Assembly (NCBI RefSeq): GCF_000428065.1
Contig: NZ_ATZF01000010.1
Location: 62,001-126,000, forward strand
Origin: Shimazuella kribbensis DSM 45090
Lineage (GTDB): Bacteria; Bacillota; Bacilli; Thermoactinomycetales; Thermoactinomycetaceae
DNA length: 64,000 nt
Reading direction: 5' to 3'
Shown here: in pieces, positions 45,290 through 53,388 of the stretch
Layout of the letters: each line of letters starts with the position of its first letter
Numbering within the stretch: the stretch's first letter is position 1
The notes under the pieces: model-generated
The model's input: only the letters and a program-made list of their open reading frames with translations
Told to the model about the DNA's origin: nothing
Database searches by the model: none
Position numbers and translations under genes: made by a program

Positions 45290-45623
45290 AGATAGAGTGT
45301 CAATAGTCTGATTTATTTCTTTTCTTGAAATGGGTGGATTAGAAGCTCATTCTTGAAGACATATAGGAATTTCGCCATTTTATGAACAAAATTGCAGATC
45401 ATCAATGATAGGTAGCTAATCTCATGAAGCAGGAATACTACCATTCATTTTCCATTCAACCAAACATTCTTTTCGTTCCTATTTTTATTTGCGATTGTCA
45501 TTTGTATTTCTAATGATGGTTCGTCGTTCAGTTGCTAGTTCTACCCCTTTTTGTTATTAACTTGACACAAGGTGACATATTTAAGGTTCATAATGGGTAG
45601 TAGATCAACATAAAGGGGAACAA
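45290..45623. other. Gene-free spacer upstream of the RibD-like gene
   Basis: AT-rich. A perfect TTGACA near 45563 and the phrase TTGACACAAGGTGACATAT could be part of a promoter for the gene at 45624. Nothing else seen. Confidence 0.45.
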
Positions 45624-46181
45624 ATGATGAAACGAAAAATAGTTTTAGATTTAGCAGTTACTTTAGATGGTTTTATTGAAGGGAAAAACGGGGAAGTTGA
45701 TTGGTGCATTATGGACTCTGAGATGGGGTTTATTCATTTCTTAAATCAAATTGATACTATTTTGTATGGAAGAAAAAGCTATGATTTATGGGGACAGTTT
45801 ACTCCAGAAATGGAACATAATGATACGGAAAAAGAAATTTGGGAATTAGTTCACAGTAAAGAAAAATATGTGTTTTCCAGGACACAAAAAGGAACGGATA
45901 ATAGAGTAATATTCATAAATGATAATATTCCTGAAGAAGTAAATAAATTAAAGAATAAGCCTGGTAAAGACATCTGGCTATATGGTGGAGCAAGTCTTAT
46001 TACAACTTTTATCCATTTAGGGCTTGTTGATGAATTTCGATTATCTGTTCACCCTGTTATTTTGGGAGAAGGAAAACCGTTGTTTATGGATATTAAACAG
46101 CGGTTGAATTTGAAAATGGTCCATACAAGAAAGTTCGCCTCTGGCGTTGTGCAACTAATCTATCAGGTGAATAGAAAATAA
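45624..46181 (+). CDS. Dihydrofolate reductase-like protein (RibD C-terminal domain)
   Basis: 185 residues of the DHFR/RibD-C fold: MKRKIVLDLAVTLDGFIEGKNGEVDW at the start, TILYGRKSYDLW, then LYGGASLITTFIHLGLVDEFRLSVHPVILGEGKPLF. YwjB/YyaP-like proteins of this group are NADPH-dependent reductases of unknown substrate. The start follows AAAGGGG; ATG 45627 is an alternative. Confidence 0.87.
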   Translation: MMKRKIVLDLAVTLDGFIEGKNGEVDWCIMDSEMGFIHFLNQIDTILYGRKSYDLWGQFTPEMEHNDTEKEIWELVHSKEKYVFSRTQKGTDNRVIFINDNIPEEVNKLKNKPGKDIWLYGGASLITTFIHLGLVDEFRLSVHPVILGEGKPLFMDIKQRLNLKMVHTRKFASGVVQLIYQVNRK

Positions 46182-46217
46182 AATGGAAAAAACAAAGAGC
46201 GCAGCTGCGCCCAAAAA

Positions 46218-46250
46218 CTGATCAGTTATCACTGGTCAGGCTTTTTTGTT
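46218..46250 (+). terminator. Terminator of the RibD-like gene
   Basis: CTGA...TCAG with inner pairing, followed by six T's. The stem is imperfect, but the T run is clear. Confidence 0.55.
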
Positions 46251-46385
46251 TTGTTCTTCTCTAGTATTGCTTACAGCACACGATCGTTCATGCAACAGAT
46301 GGCCATTCCAACTACTCGAATTGAAATTTCCACTGAAAACTTCAAAGGTGTTGCAGTCGGAGCTTTTAAATCCGCAAAGAAACAA

Positions 46386-46964
46386 TCAATTCGTCCGATA
46401 CACAACCTCCAACATAATGGGAGCAGCGGATTCTAATTCAATAGGGATTCCACTATCTTCTTCATCATCATCCCCAAAGATCGGCTCCAAATGATCGATC
46501 AGGCGCACGACAAGCGTGATATGCGGTCGTGGCAGCATACCTGTATCTTCAGGAGGATCATGGTGGATGATATCCATCACCGCGACATATGTCTCAGGAA
46601 TATGGACAAGACAAGTGTCATCCACTGCCAAATGATGAGGCATAGGATCTGTATAATACAGTCCCCACAACCATTCATATGAATCTGGATCTACCGGAAA
46701 CGCCACTTGACCATTCCAATGATACTTGGAATGAGGATCAATCTTCTCCCAAGGCCAATCAATACTTATATGATAGCGTCTAACATCTACTACCTGTGCA
46801 GCAGCTGGTGAACAGGTCACTCGTAATATATCTCCCACTTGATAGTCTGCATTTCCTACCAACTTCTCTGTCTTGTTTGGCTTCCACGTTCGATACTCTT
46901 CTATCAATTTTTGAGCATACCTTGCTGCTGCCTCTATCTCGATCATTGTTGGTTTTTTTTGCAT
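46386..46964 (-). CDS. Hypothetical protein (192 aa), moderately GC-rich
   Basis: 192 residues, soluble, rich in Pro/Asp/Trp: ISIDWPWEKIDPHSKYHWNGQVAFPVDPDSYEWLWGLYYTDPMPHH and an acidic EPIFGDDDEEDSGIP stretch. No family recognised. The start at 46962-46964 is preceded by GGGAG. Composition is closer to 50% GC than the neighbours, so transfer is possible. No partner. Confidence 0.6.
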   Translation of the reverse strand: MQKKPTMIEIEAAARYAQKLIEEYRTWKPNKTEKLVGNADYQVGDILRVTCSPAAAQVVDVRRYHISIDWPWEKIDPHSKYHWNGQVAFPVDPDSYEWLWGLYYTDPMPHHLAVDDTCLVHIPETYVAVMDIIHHDPPEDTGMLPRPHITLVVRLIDHLEPIFGDDDEEDSGIPIELESAAPIMLEVVYRTN

Positions 46965-47180
46965 CGAAAAACTCCCTTAATGTTGGTCCATACTAGCATA
47001 ATTGCTTTAAACTTTCTATGTCCAACTTTATCAGGGGTGAATATGCATTTTTTTATACACTAACCGTCAAACAGACTAGTGAAATAAAATGCCTGTTAAA
47101 GGCGACGATTCCATATCTATACCCATTCTATTAATCGATAACTCATTATTAACATATAAATATGAATATTTTAATTTTTA

Positions 47181-47210
47181 TTGACAATACTTAGCCCGCA
47201 TTAGTACGAT
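47181..47210 (+). promoter_or_regulatory. Promoter of the 47.3-kb GC-rich gene
   Basis: TTGACA, 18-base spacer, TACGAT, in AT-rich DNA directly before the GC-rich gene. Confidence 0.65.
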
Positions 47211-47250
47211 AAAAGGAACTATCCGATCTCCTCCCCCAAGGAGTTGCAAG

Positions 47251-47442
47251 ATGATCCTCAAGCTTGTAGCAGGGCTGTTCGCAGTAACGGCAGTGGCAAT
47301 GCATCTGTACAAGAAGAAGCACCCCGACTGGATGTACATCACCAACTGGGTTCAAAAAGGCTACGACTTCCCGCGTAAGGTCCTCATCCCAGGTGCGGCC
47401 TCGACGTCATTCGTCTGCCTGTTCTTCAGCTTCTTCAGCTGA
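47251..47442 (+). CDS. GC-rich small membrane protein (63 aa)
   Basis: 63 residues: an N-terminal hydrophobic helix (ILKLVAGLFAVTAVAMHLY), a charged loop KKKHPDWMYITNWVQKGYDFPRK, and a C-terminal helix ending in FSFFS. The ATG follows AAGGAG. GC-ended codons contrast with the AT-rich flanks. Followed by a GC hairpin. No family recognised; fourth GC-rich cassette. Confidence 0.65.
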   Translation: MILKLVAGLFAVTAVAMHLYKKKHPDWMYITNWVQKGYDFPRKVLIPGAASTSFVCLFFSFFS

Positions 47443-47466
47443 TCCTTGTGTTCATCTGCTAGATCG

Positions 47467-47502
47467 GACTGCCCACCCCACTACAACGTGAGGTGGGCAG
47501 TC
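47467..47502 (+). terminator. GC-rich terminator of the 47.3-kb cassette
   Basis: GACTGCCCACC-N14-GGTGGGCAGTC, a perfect 11-bp stem. Confidence 0.82.
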
Positions 47503-47560
47503 GCATTTATACTTCTTGAACAATGATCTTTTTTGACCTTGAACTACCTAACAAATCCCG

Positions 47561-47893
47561 TTACTTGCTTGCCACATCATTCAAAGGAGCAGCAAAGATA
47601 TCATAATTTTTGCCGATGACGATAGTTTTATCACCTAAATCCAATATTTTCGAGTCGAGGATATCGATCTCCAGTCTTTTTTCATCCGACAACTGTAGGA
47701 CTACTTTGATCACGTTTCTCTTTTTCTCTTTCATTTGTAATGATTCATCCAAATAACATTCTACTTTCGATTCAGTCGGACTCACTGTAAATTTAGTTTT
47801 ATCGTAAAATCTATACATTTTCGTTCTTTTCACTTCACTCATAAAGTTAAATACTTTATTGCTTTCTCCTTCGATAACAAGCCGCAAAGACAT
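47561..47893 (-). CDS. Hypothetical protein (110 aa)
   Basis: 110 residues, mostly beta-like with a charged middle: MSLRLVIEGESNKVFNFMSEVKRTKMYRF, then ECYLDESLQMKEKKRNVIKVVLQL. No signal peptide or membrane span. The start at 47891-47893 follows AAGGAG. Not recognised; convergent with the GC-rich cassette upstream and divergent from the XRE-TPR gene. Confidence 0.6.
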   Translation of the reverse strand: MSLRLVIEGESNKVFNFMSEVKRTKMYRFYDKTKFTVSPTESKVECYLDESLQMKEKKRNVIKVVLQLSDEKRLEIDILDSKILDLGDKTIVIGKNYDIFAAPLNDVASK

Positions 47894-47985
47894 TCAGTAA
47901 CACGCTCCTTTTCAAATTCTCTTCTCCTACTAATATCTTAAGAAAATTGTAAAAATTTATCAATGTCAATATTTAATTCTTTCTA

Positions 47986-48042
47986 TACCGCAATCTTTAT
48001 TCATTGTTTTTATTTTGGAAAATATTTGGTAAAATTACGGTA
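47986..48042. promoter_or_regulatory. Inverted repeat TACCGCAAT ... ATTACGGTA before the XRE-TPR gene
   Basis: TACCGCAAT (47986-47994) and ATTACGGTA (48034-48042) match as inverted arms at 8 of 9 positions and lie upstream of the start at 48085. They may be an operator for the regulator itself; the promoter boxes are not clear. Confidence 0.4.
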
Positions 48043-48084
48043 TTAACAATCGATCAACACCGCAATGGGAAAAGAGGTCTGTCG

Positions 48085-49389
48085 GTGAGGAAGGATATTA
48101 TTGGTGCTGTTTTAGTTGAAGAAAGAAAGAAACAAGGAAAACGTATTTTGGATGTCGCAAATGAATTGGGGATTGGAAGTACAACCATCAGCAGTATGGA
48201 ACGGGGACTTCCAACTGTTGCCGATGAGAAGTATATAGACTATGCCAAGCTACTCGGAAAAGCAGAAGAATTATTCGGTATCGAGGAAGAGATGAAAAAA
48301 AGAGAACGGTTCCTGATGGAAGAACTACAGCATATGGAAGATATTTTAACTGGAAACCCATGTATGGCTTTAGAAGAGATTGAGAGCTTTCCAGATCTGC
48401 AAATGTTCCAGGATGTATCCGTATTTGCTACTTTCCTTCGAGGGAGAATTGCCTTTGAGTTGAAGCGATGGAATAAAGCAAATAAGTTGTTACTAAAAGC
48501 ATTAACGAATTTAGACCAATGCCCTCGATTGGCAGCTTCTAACCTTCGTTCTATTTGTTTAAATGATCTTGGTAGACTCGCCTTTTATGATAGCGATTAC
48601 AAAACAGCGCTCGGTTACACTGAACAAGCGATTGATGCATTTGAAGATGAAGGAAACAGAAAATACTATAAACCCTATCTTTATTTGAACCAAGTCATCT
48701 ATTTAGAAGAACTAGGTAGAGACGAAGAAGCATGCCATGTATTGGAGTATTTGTATAACAATAAAAATCAATTCAAAGCAAATTTAACGGTAACGATTCA
48801 AATACATGAGCAATATTCTAACTTACTTATGAAGTCAGGATCACCTCTTAAAGCTTTAGAGTATGCTCAAAATGGATTAAAAATCGCATGGGAAAACAGG
48901 GAATATCGCCGACTCTTTTCCATCTGGTCTATTATGGGAGATATATTTGTCATGCTAGGAAGAGCAGAAGAAGCAAAAAAACGATATCAAAAAGCTCTAT
49001 CTTTAAGCAATTACGTATTAGACAGCCCTGCTCGTATTGGTCAAACAAACTTCGAATATGGTAAATTACTCCTTCGAATGGATGATCATACTAAAGCAGA
49101 GGAACAACTTCTTCTTGCCGTTAAATATTTTGAAAAATCAACAGAAAATGATTCTTATCTCATAGAATCATTGATAAATCTTGGTCGTTTAAAAGAAAAA
49201 AACCAAACAAATAACTCAAAGGAAATATTCCAAATGGCAGATGAACTTCTTTCTAATAGTAAGGATATGAAGAATACTTCTGTTGACATCTTTATTGGTA
49301 TGTGTGATTTTTATGAGAGAAATGGTGATAAACAAAAATTTCATTATTACCAAAACTTGATGTATCAAACTTTAAAAAGGAGTGTCTAA
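48085..49389 (+). CDS. XRE-type HTH regulator with TPR domain (RRNPP-like peptide receptor)
   Basis: 434 residues from GTG 48085, which follows AAGAGGT at a 6-base spacing (the open frame begins 27 codons earlier without a site). An N-terminal HTH (about 5-60, ...GKRILDVANELGIGSTTISSMERGLPT) is followed by about 370 residues of TPR-like helical repeats (for example LNDLGRLAFYDSDYKTALGYTEQAIDAFE and NFEYGKLLLRMDDHTKAEEQLLLAVKYFE). This is the layout of RRNPP receptors (PlcR, NprR, AimR, Rap), which bind short peptides. Two 16-codon genes directly downstream are the likely peptide partners. Length and layout are closest to NprR/PlcR-type sensors. Confidence 0.88.
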   Translation: MRKDIIGAVLVEERKKQGKRILDVANELGIGSTTISSMERGLPTVADEKYIDYAKLLGKAEELFGIEEEMKKRERFLMEELQHMEDILTGNPCMALEEIESFPDLQMFQDVSVFATFLRGRIAFELKRWNKANKLLLKALTNLDQCPRLAASNLRSICLNDLGRLAFYDSDYKTALGYTEQAIDAFEDEGNRKYYKPYLYLNQVIYLEELGRDEEACHVLEYLYNNKNQFKANLTVTIQIHEQYSNLLMKSGSPLKALEYAQNGLKIAWENREYRRLFSIWSIMGDIFVMLGRAEEAKKRYQKALSLSNYVLDSPARIGQTNFEYGKLLLRMDDHTKAEEQLLLAVKYFEKSTENDSYLIESLINLGRLKEKNQTNNSKEIFQMADELLSNSKDMKNTSVDIFIGMCDFYERNGDKQKFHYYQNLMYQTLKRSV

Positions 49390-49390
49390 T

Positions 49391-49441
49391 ATGAAATCAT
49401 TATCAGGTGGAAGAAGGAATGATGGAGATCCTGTAGGATAA
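49391..49441 (+). CDS. 16-residue peptide gene, copy 1 (candidate signal peptide)
   Basis: ATG 49391 encodes MKSLSGGRRNDGDPVG, then TAA. AAGGAG lies 8 bases before the ATG, inside the end of the receptor gene (stop 49387-49389), so the two are co-transcribed. No hydrophobic signal segment is present. The C-terminal part GGRRNDGDPVG is shared with the next peptide. Confidence 0.7.
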   Translation: MKSLSGGRRNDGDPVG

Positions 49442-49453
49442 GGAGGCCCAAAC

Positions 49454-49504
49454 ATGAATATACACTACGATGGTGGAAGAAATGATGTAGATCCACTAGG
49501 TTAA
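49454..49504 (+). CDS. 16-residue peptide gene, copy 2 (candidate signal peptide)
   Basis: ATG 49454 encodes MNIHYDGGRNDVDPLG, then TAA. AAGGAGG lies 7 bases before the ATG and overlaps the end of copy 1. Residues GGRNDxDPxG match copy 1 apart from one Arg, while the N-terminal five residues differ completely, so selection acts on the C-terminus. A terminator follows. Confidence 0.7.
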   Translation: MNIHYDGGRNDVDPLG

Positions 49505-49546
49505 AAATGAAATTTCAAAATAATAGAAAAACACTATGTACTTAAC

Positions 49547-49573
49547 GAACTATCTTTAAGATAGTTCTTTTTT
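49547..49573 (+). terminator. Terminator closing the receptor-peptide unit
   Basis: GAACTATC-tttaa-GATAGTTC then six T's. Confidence 0.88.
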
Positions 49574-49596
49574 ATTGTAGTTAGGAGGTTGTCCAT

Positions 49597-49792
49597 TTGA
49601 TTGATATAGAAGCTTTTTTATTAGGCCTCAAGCCATCCTTATGTGGAAAATGCAAGGTGGGTATGGGATCACTACATAGAAGAAGAGGACATGCAAATCC
49701 TTGTGGGAATGCATTTCTATCCAGTTGAAAAGTTTGATATCGATCGAGTAAATGAGATTAGATCTATTAAAAATTTGAGTGTGATAGCATAA
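49597..49792 (+). pseudogene. Frameshifted small gene, paralogue A
   Basis: TTG 49597 behind AGGAGG opens LIDIEAFLLGLKPSL. The frame then continues in another phase from about 49640 as VENARWVWDHYIEEEDMQILVGMHFYPVEKFDIDRVNEIRSIKNLSVIA, up to the stop at 49790-49792. The second phase reads like ordinary protein, the first like the start of paralogue B. A one-base change near 49638 (CCTTATGTGG) would rejoin them. Family unknown. Confidence 0.55.
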
Positions 49793-49844
49793 CCGTTGGA
49801 GACATACCATCAACGGTTATATTTACTAATAAGGAGGAATATCT

Positions 49845-50029
49845 TTGTCAAAAATGAGTTAATTGATGCGTTTTTATCTGGATATAAACCTAGTCATTTC
49901 ACAACTACAGCGGCAAAAATCAACAGAGAACTTTCTCAATTAGGTGATTATCCCTATTTAGATAAAGGTAGAATAGCCGCGGACGAAAAATGCTATTTGT
50001 TTTTTCAAAATGAACAAGCTAATGTCTGA
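49845..50029 (+). pseudogene. Small gene, paralogue B, with frame loss at an A-run or a non-AUG start
   Basis: AGGAGG (49832-49837) is followed by TTG 49845, which would need one more A in the run AAAAA (49850-49854) to stay in frame with NELIDAFLSGYKPSHFTTTAAKINRELSQLGDYPYLDKGRIAADEKCYLFFQNEQANV. Alternatively an ATC at 49841 could start it in frame. The N-terminal IDAFLSGYKPS matches paralogue A (IEAFLLGLKPS). A frame called from ATG 49796 runs through a hairpin (AACCGTTG/CAACGGTT) and the ribosome site. Confidence 0.5.
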
Positions 50030-50041
50030 ATGATTGAGCTC

Positions 50042-50449
50042 CTAATCCAGTTCCAATCTCCAATCCCAGTCAGGCTTCTCTCTTATTTTCTCCATGAATT
50101 CTTCTACAGAAAGGATCAAGCCATGGTTATTGTCTATCCAAATGTTTTTGTTCCAAGACTCATCCAAAAACACTTTTTTTAATATTTGAATGGGTTTATA
50201 TGCTACTAAGATAAAATTCATCTGATTAAGACGTATTGGTATATCGATTAATTCTCCTTCTTCATATTCATTCATTAGTTCCGCAGTAATAGCCGCACTT
50301 TGTTGATACCAAATATATCCATTTTCGTATTTAACTGTATATTCTCTTTCTTCCGGATCATCCCAAGTTTTTATCGAACCACTGTGGGATAATTTTTTGA
50401 TATCCTTTAATCCAAAATCTTTATCACCAATGAGAATAATACTTTGCAT
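50042..50449 (-). CDS. Hypothetical protein (135 aa)
   Basis: 135 residues, acidic, beginning MQSIILIGDKDFGLKDIKKLSHSGSIKTWDDPEEREYTVKYENGYIWYQQS. The pattern with C-terminal LSVEEFMEKIREKPDWDWRLELD suggests a small soluble protein, perhaps SUKH-like. ATG 50447-50449 sits 8 bases after AAGGGG; two earlier start codons are in frame. No family confirmed. Confidence 0.6.
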   Translation of the reverse strand: MQSIILIGDKDFGLKDIKKLSHSGSIKTWDDPEEREYTVKYENGYIWYQQSAAITAELMNEYEEGELIDIPIRLNQMNFILVAYKPIQILKKVFLDESWNKNIWIDNNHGLILSVEEFMEKIREKPDWDWRLELD

Positions 50450-50765
50450 TTCCATCACCCCTTACCTTTGGTTCTTATACCATATCAAAATTCTCCGGTT
50501 TTTCCTTGAGTTTTCATTCTTTTTCTACTATATCATCGTTCAGTACCTCAGTCGCAAGATGCCGGTTCTAGTCAAAAGAAAGAACCGCCAAAGACAATAA
50601 TACAACTATTCCAATAAGTATTATCACTTATTTATATATAAAAACAACCACCATCAATCGACAGATTATCCTTCGATAAAACGATTCTTTACCCCCTCTA
50701 GCATGTATTACACTTATCGATTATGATGAGAGCAACACTGGTTTTAGAAGGGAATATTTCAGGTC
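50450..50765. other. Gene-free spacer before the 50.8-kb GC-rich gene
   Basis: AT-rich. A weak promoter-like pair (CTTTAC-16-TACACT, about 50683-50710) may drive the GC-rich gene at 50766. No other structure seen. Confidence 0.45.
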
Positions 50766-50912
50766 ATGCTACCTAAGATTCTCCTCCTCGTCATTGCCGT
50801 TATCGTTATTGGCGTCGTGTTGAGGACCCTGATGAAGACCCCGGCAACCATTCGGCGAATGGACTCCATTCCGTATGAACTCATGCGTCTGAAGCGAGAA
50901 ATCCGCCGTTGA
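50766..50912 (+). CDS. GC-rich single-span membrane peptide (48 aa)
   Basis: 48 residues: MLPKILLLVIAVIVIGVVL is a strong membrane helix, followed by a basic tail (KTPATIRRMDSIPYELMRLK ending in REIRR). The ATG at 50766 follows AGGT only weakly. Codons are GC-ended, unlike the surroundings. A GC hairpin lies 46 bases downstream. No family recognised; fifth GC-rich cassette. Confidence 0.55.
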   Translation: MLPKILLLVIAVIVIGVVLRTLMKTPATIRRMDSIPYELMRLKREIRR

Positions 50913-50958
50913 TAAACCAGAACGTGTGTGTCAGAACGTAGACTCATACGCCACGACG

Positions 50959-50995
50959 GACTGCACCTCCTCTCATCCGAGTAGAAGGAGCAGTC
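50959..50995 (+). terminator. GC-rich hairpin after the 50.8-kb cassette
   Basis: GACTGCaCCTCCT...AAGGAGCAGTC with a small bulge. The loop contains TCTCATCCGAGTA, repeated exactly at 51042-51054. Confidence 0.6.
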
Positions 50996-51202
50996 TGTCG
51001 CTCGTTTTTCGTCGTATCTTCCTACTTGCCAATAAAAAATTTCTCATCCGAGTATAGCTTGAAAGAAACAGCCACCAAAGCATTGTGTTATAGCTTCTAT
51101 CCCGATACAATAATTGTTGTAACATTAGAAATAAAGTAGTAATTCATCTTCAGTTGCTATAGATGGCTAGCCTTCAAAAAACAATAGAAAGGAAAAAGGA
51201 TA

Positions 51203-51229
51203 ATGACTCCCGAAAAAGTCCCCCGTTAA
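51203..51229 (+). CDS. Possible 8-residue leader peptide before the nucleotidyltransferase
   Basis: ATG 51203 with AAAGGAAAAAGG in front encodes MTPEKVPR and stops 60 bases before the resistance gene start. Its few codons and GC-rich tail look like a translational attenuation leader, but no folding was done. Confidence 0.35.
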   Translation: MTPEKVPR

Positions 51230-51289
51230 GCCCGTGGTCCTCCGGTTCATTCGTGTGTATCGTACTTAAAAATGAGGAGAGAAGCACAC

Positions 51290-52051
51290 ATGAATGGACC
51301 TGCGAAAATGATAAGAAGTGAACGTTTGAAGATCATTGATGAAATCAAAGATCGCATCATGGAAAAATACAATTCAAAGGTAAAGGCAATCGGAGTCTAT
51401 GGATCAGTTGCCCGCTGTGCAGATGGTCCCTATTCGGATATCGAAATACTATGTGTTCTTTCCACTTCAGGAGAATCCTTTCGTTCCGAGTGGACCACAG
51501 GTAACTGGAAAGCGGAAGTGGATTTCGATAGCGGGGATGTTGTTTTGGAACATGCAGAAACCGTAGAAAATGACTGGCCTCTTACCCATGGGATGTATGT
51601 AAACCTGCTTCCGTTGTATGATCCAGATGGTTTTTTTACCAAAGTTCGCAAAGTGGTACAATCACCAAAGAAAAAAGATTTCCAACATGCCATATCTTGC
51701 CTACTGATCGAAGATTTGTTTGAAACGGTGGGAAAATGGAGAAATATTCATTTGCACGGCCCCAAAGAATACCTTCCATCTCTGGCCATCGATGTTGCTC
51801 GATACGGAGCAATGTTAGTTGGATTGCATAACAAAACAAATTTTTCAACTAGTGCACAAGTTTTACCTGAAGCACTGCGATTACCTGACCGTCCTGCCGG
51901 ATTTGATGCCCTTTGTAAACTTGTCCTATCTGGACAGTTACATGATTCAAAAGAAATCATACAGACATGCGAAAATTTTTGGACTGGGGTTTTGGATTGG
52001 GCGATGAAAAATAACTACACCATTATCCATTCTGAAAAGATCCCTTTTTAA
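51290..52051 (+). CDS. Aminoglycoside 4'-nucleotidyltransferase-like, ANT(4')
   Basis: 253 residues, close in pattern to kanamycin nucleotidyltransferase. The N-terminus is MNGPAKMIRSERLKIIDEIKDRIMEKY. The nucleotidyltransferase motif IGVYGSVARCADGPYSDIEIL contains metal ligands Asp50 and Glu52. LLIEDLFETVGKWRN carries the likely general base Glu. PLTHGMYVNLLP and the closing KIPF also match. ANT(4') enzymes adenylylate the 4'-OH of kanamycin-type drugs. ATG 51290 follows GAGGAGAG; the frame extends 6 codons upstream. Expression outside the drug-resistance setting is not shown. Confidence 0.88.
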   Translation: MNGPAKMIRSERLKIIDEIKDRIMEKYNSKVKAIGVYGSVARCADGPYSDIEILCVLSTSGESFRSEWTTGNWKAEVDFDSGDVVLEHAETVENDWPLTHGMYVNLLPLYDPDGFFTKVRKVVQSPKKKDFQHAISCLLIEDLFETVGKWRNIHLHGPKEYLPSLAIDVARYGAMLVGLHNKTNFSTSAQVLPEALRLPDRPAGFDALCKLVLSGQLHDSKEIIQTCENFWTGVLDWAMKNNYTIIHSEKIPF

Positions 52052-52117
52052 TTACTCCATACTCCCTTTTCCACTGTGTGAAATCTGTCATTACATTTGT
52101 ATAAAACACCTTTCAAA

Positions 52118-52156
52118 AAAAGAAAGCATCCTTGCGTTCTGCAAGGATGCTTTCCA
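52118..52156 (+). terminator. Terminator after the nucleotidyltransferase gene
   Basis: GAAAGCATCCTTGC-gttct-GCAAGGATGCTTTC, a 14-bp stem. Confidence 0.85.
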
Positions 52157-52317
52157 TTTCCCCCTATTTTATCAAAATGCTGAAAAGAAATTATTGCTAT
52201 GCATGGAATGACTCCCACCAATGATAATGGACATAATTTCTATATATTTTTTTACCCAACACCAACCTATTGTAATTCAGCTACTCCAACACTTTAAAAT
52301 CGCGCTGTGTGAATCTT

Positions 52318-53106
52318 TCAGTTGACTTTTTGGTTATTCTTAGAATTACCTGCATAATCGAAAAGTGGTTTGCTAAGTTTGAATTCAAAGGCTTCTCTGT
52401 CAACTCTGCCAACACTCAAGTTGCTATCATAAAGCTGCAAAAGAAAATTGGCTATTTCATCGCTTGTATGGTATCTACTAAATATTTTGTCATAGTCATA
52501 CTTGCTCGTATTGTTTGCTACTTTTCCAAATTCAGTTTTGGTTGCTGCTGGTGCTAAAACTTTAGCTTGTAATTTTGCATTGGCTTCTTTCAGTTCACGG
52601 GCCAACCCTTCAGTAAATGCACTGACAAAAAACTTGGTAGCACAGTAGGTAACAGCCGTTGGCACGATTGTATATCCACCAGCTGAAGATATATTGATTA
52701 GTTGTGTACCTTCCACGTCTCTATAATCACGTACATACAAGGACGAAAAGATAGTTAGTGCTTCCACGTTTAGACGCAACATCATTTCCATCTTTTCTAA
52801 GTTTTGATCGGACACACTGTCATAGCTGCCGAAACCTGCATTATTGATCCATGTTTCAATTTGATACGGATTTAACTCCTGATAGAGTTGATGAGCGTTT
52901 TGACTGACGGATACATCGACTGCTTTTATCACAATATCCAGCTCAGGAACCTCCTGCAAGATTTCGCTTTTCAGTTCGTTTAGATTGTTTTCACGGCGGG
53001 CTACAAGTATCATATTTTTCTTACGTTTTGCGAAAACCTTAGCTGTCGCATAACCTATACCAGAGCTCGCTCCAGTAATAACTGTATATTTCCCCTGTGT
53101 ATCCAT
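52318..53106 (-). CDS. Short-chain dehydrogenase/reductase
   Basis: 262 residues. The cofactor motif is TGASSGIGYATAKVFAK (about 12-28), then NNAGF, the catalytic Ser in INISSAGGY and the YCATK pair (YxxxK). Classical SDR length. It lies divergent from an AraC regulator, which probably controls it. Substrate unknown. Confidence 0.92.
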   Translation of the reverse strand: MDTQGKYTVITGASSGIGYATAKVFAKRKKNMILVARRENNLNELKSEILQEVPELDIVIKAVDVSVSQNAHQLYQELNPYQIETWINNAGFGSYDSVSDQNLEKMEMMLRLNVEALTIFSSLYVRDYRDVEGTQLINISSAGGYTIVPTAVTYCATKFFVSAFTEGLARELKEANAKLQAKVLAPAATKTEFGKVANNTSKYDYDKIFSRYHTSDEIANFLLQLYDSNLSVGRVDREAFEFKLSKPLFDYAGNSKNNQKVN

Positions 53107-53388
53107 TCAAATCTTCCCCTTTAACTTGGCATACTTATCCCGATATATATTGGCAGCAAAATAAGTTCAAACGTGTTCGTTCTCATTCTTCACATTTGTG
53201 CGACGTTTCATTTGGATATGTTTGGGCGAAGTTTGGTTCCGCTTCGCATCCTTATTATGCAACAAATGAGGAGACGACCGTTATCTCGATCTTCTCAAAT
53301 GATTGCCTAATCCTCTCATCGCCATTTCGTTATGTAAGAATATAAATTATGATGGAACTATCGAGTATGAAGGGACAAGGAGGATCTT
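53107..53388. other. Divergent promoter region between SDR and AraC genes
   Basis: No gene supported. It should hold both promoters and an AraC operator; no convincing dyad was picked out. Confidence 0.45.

Noticed and set aside
46200-46250. A second guanidine riboswitch because of a similar AACTGATCAGTTATCACTGGTCAGGC tail
   Set aside because: Only the terminator-like end resembles the 57.4-kb element; none of the conserved aptamer strings is present.
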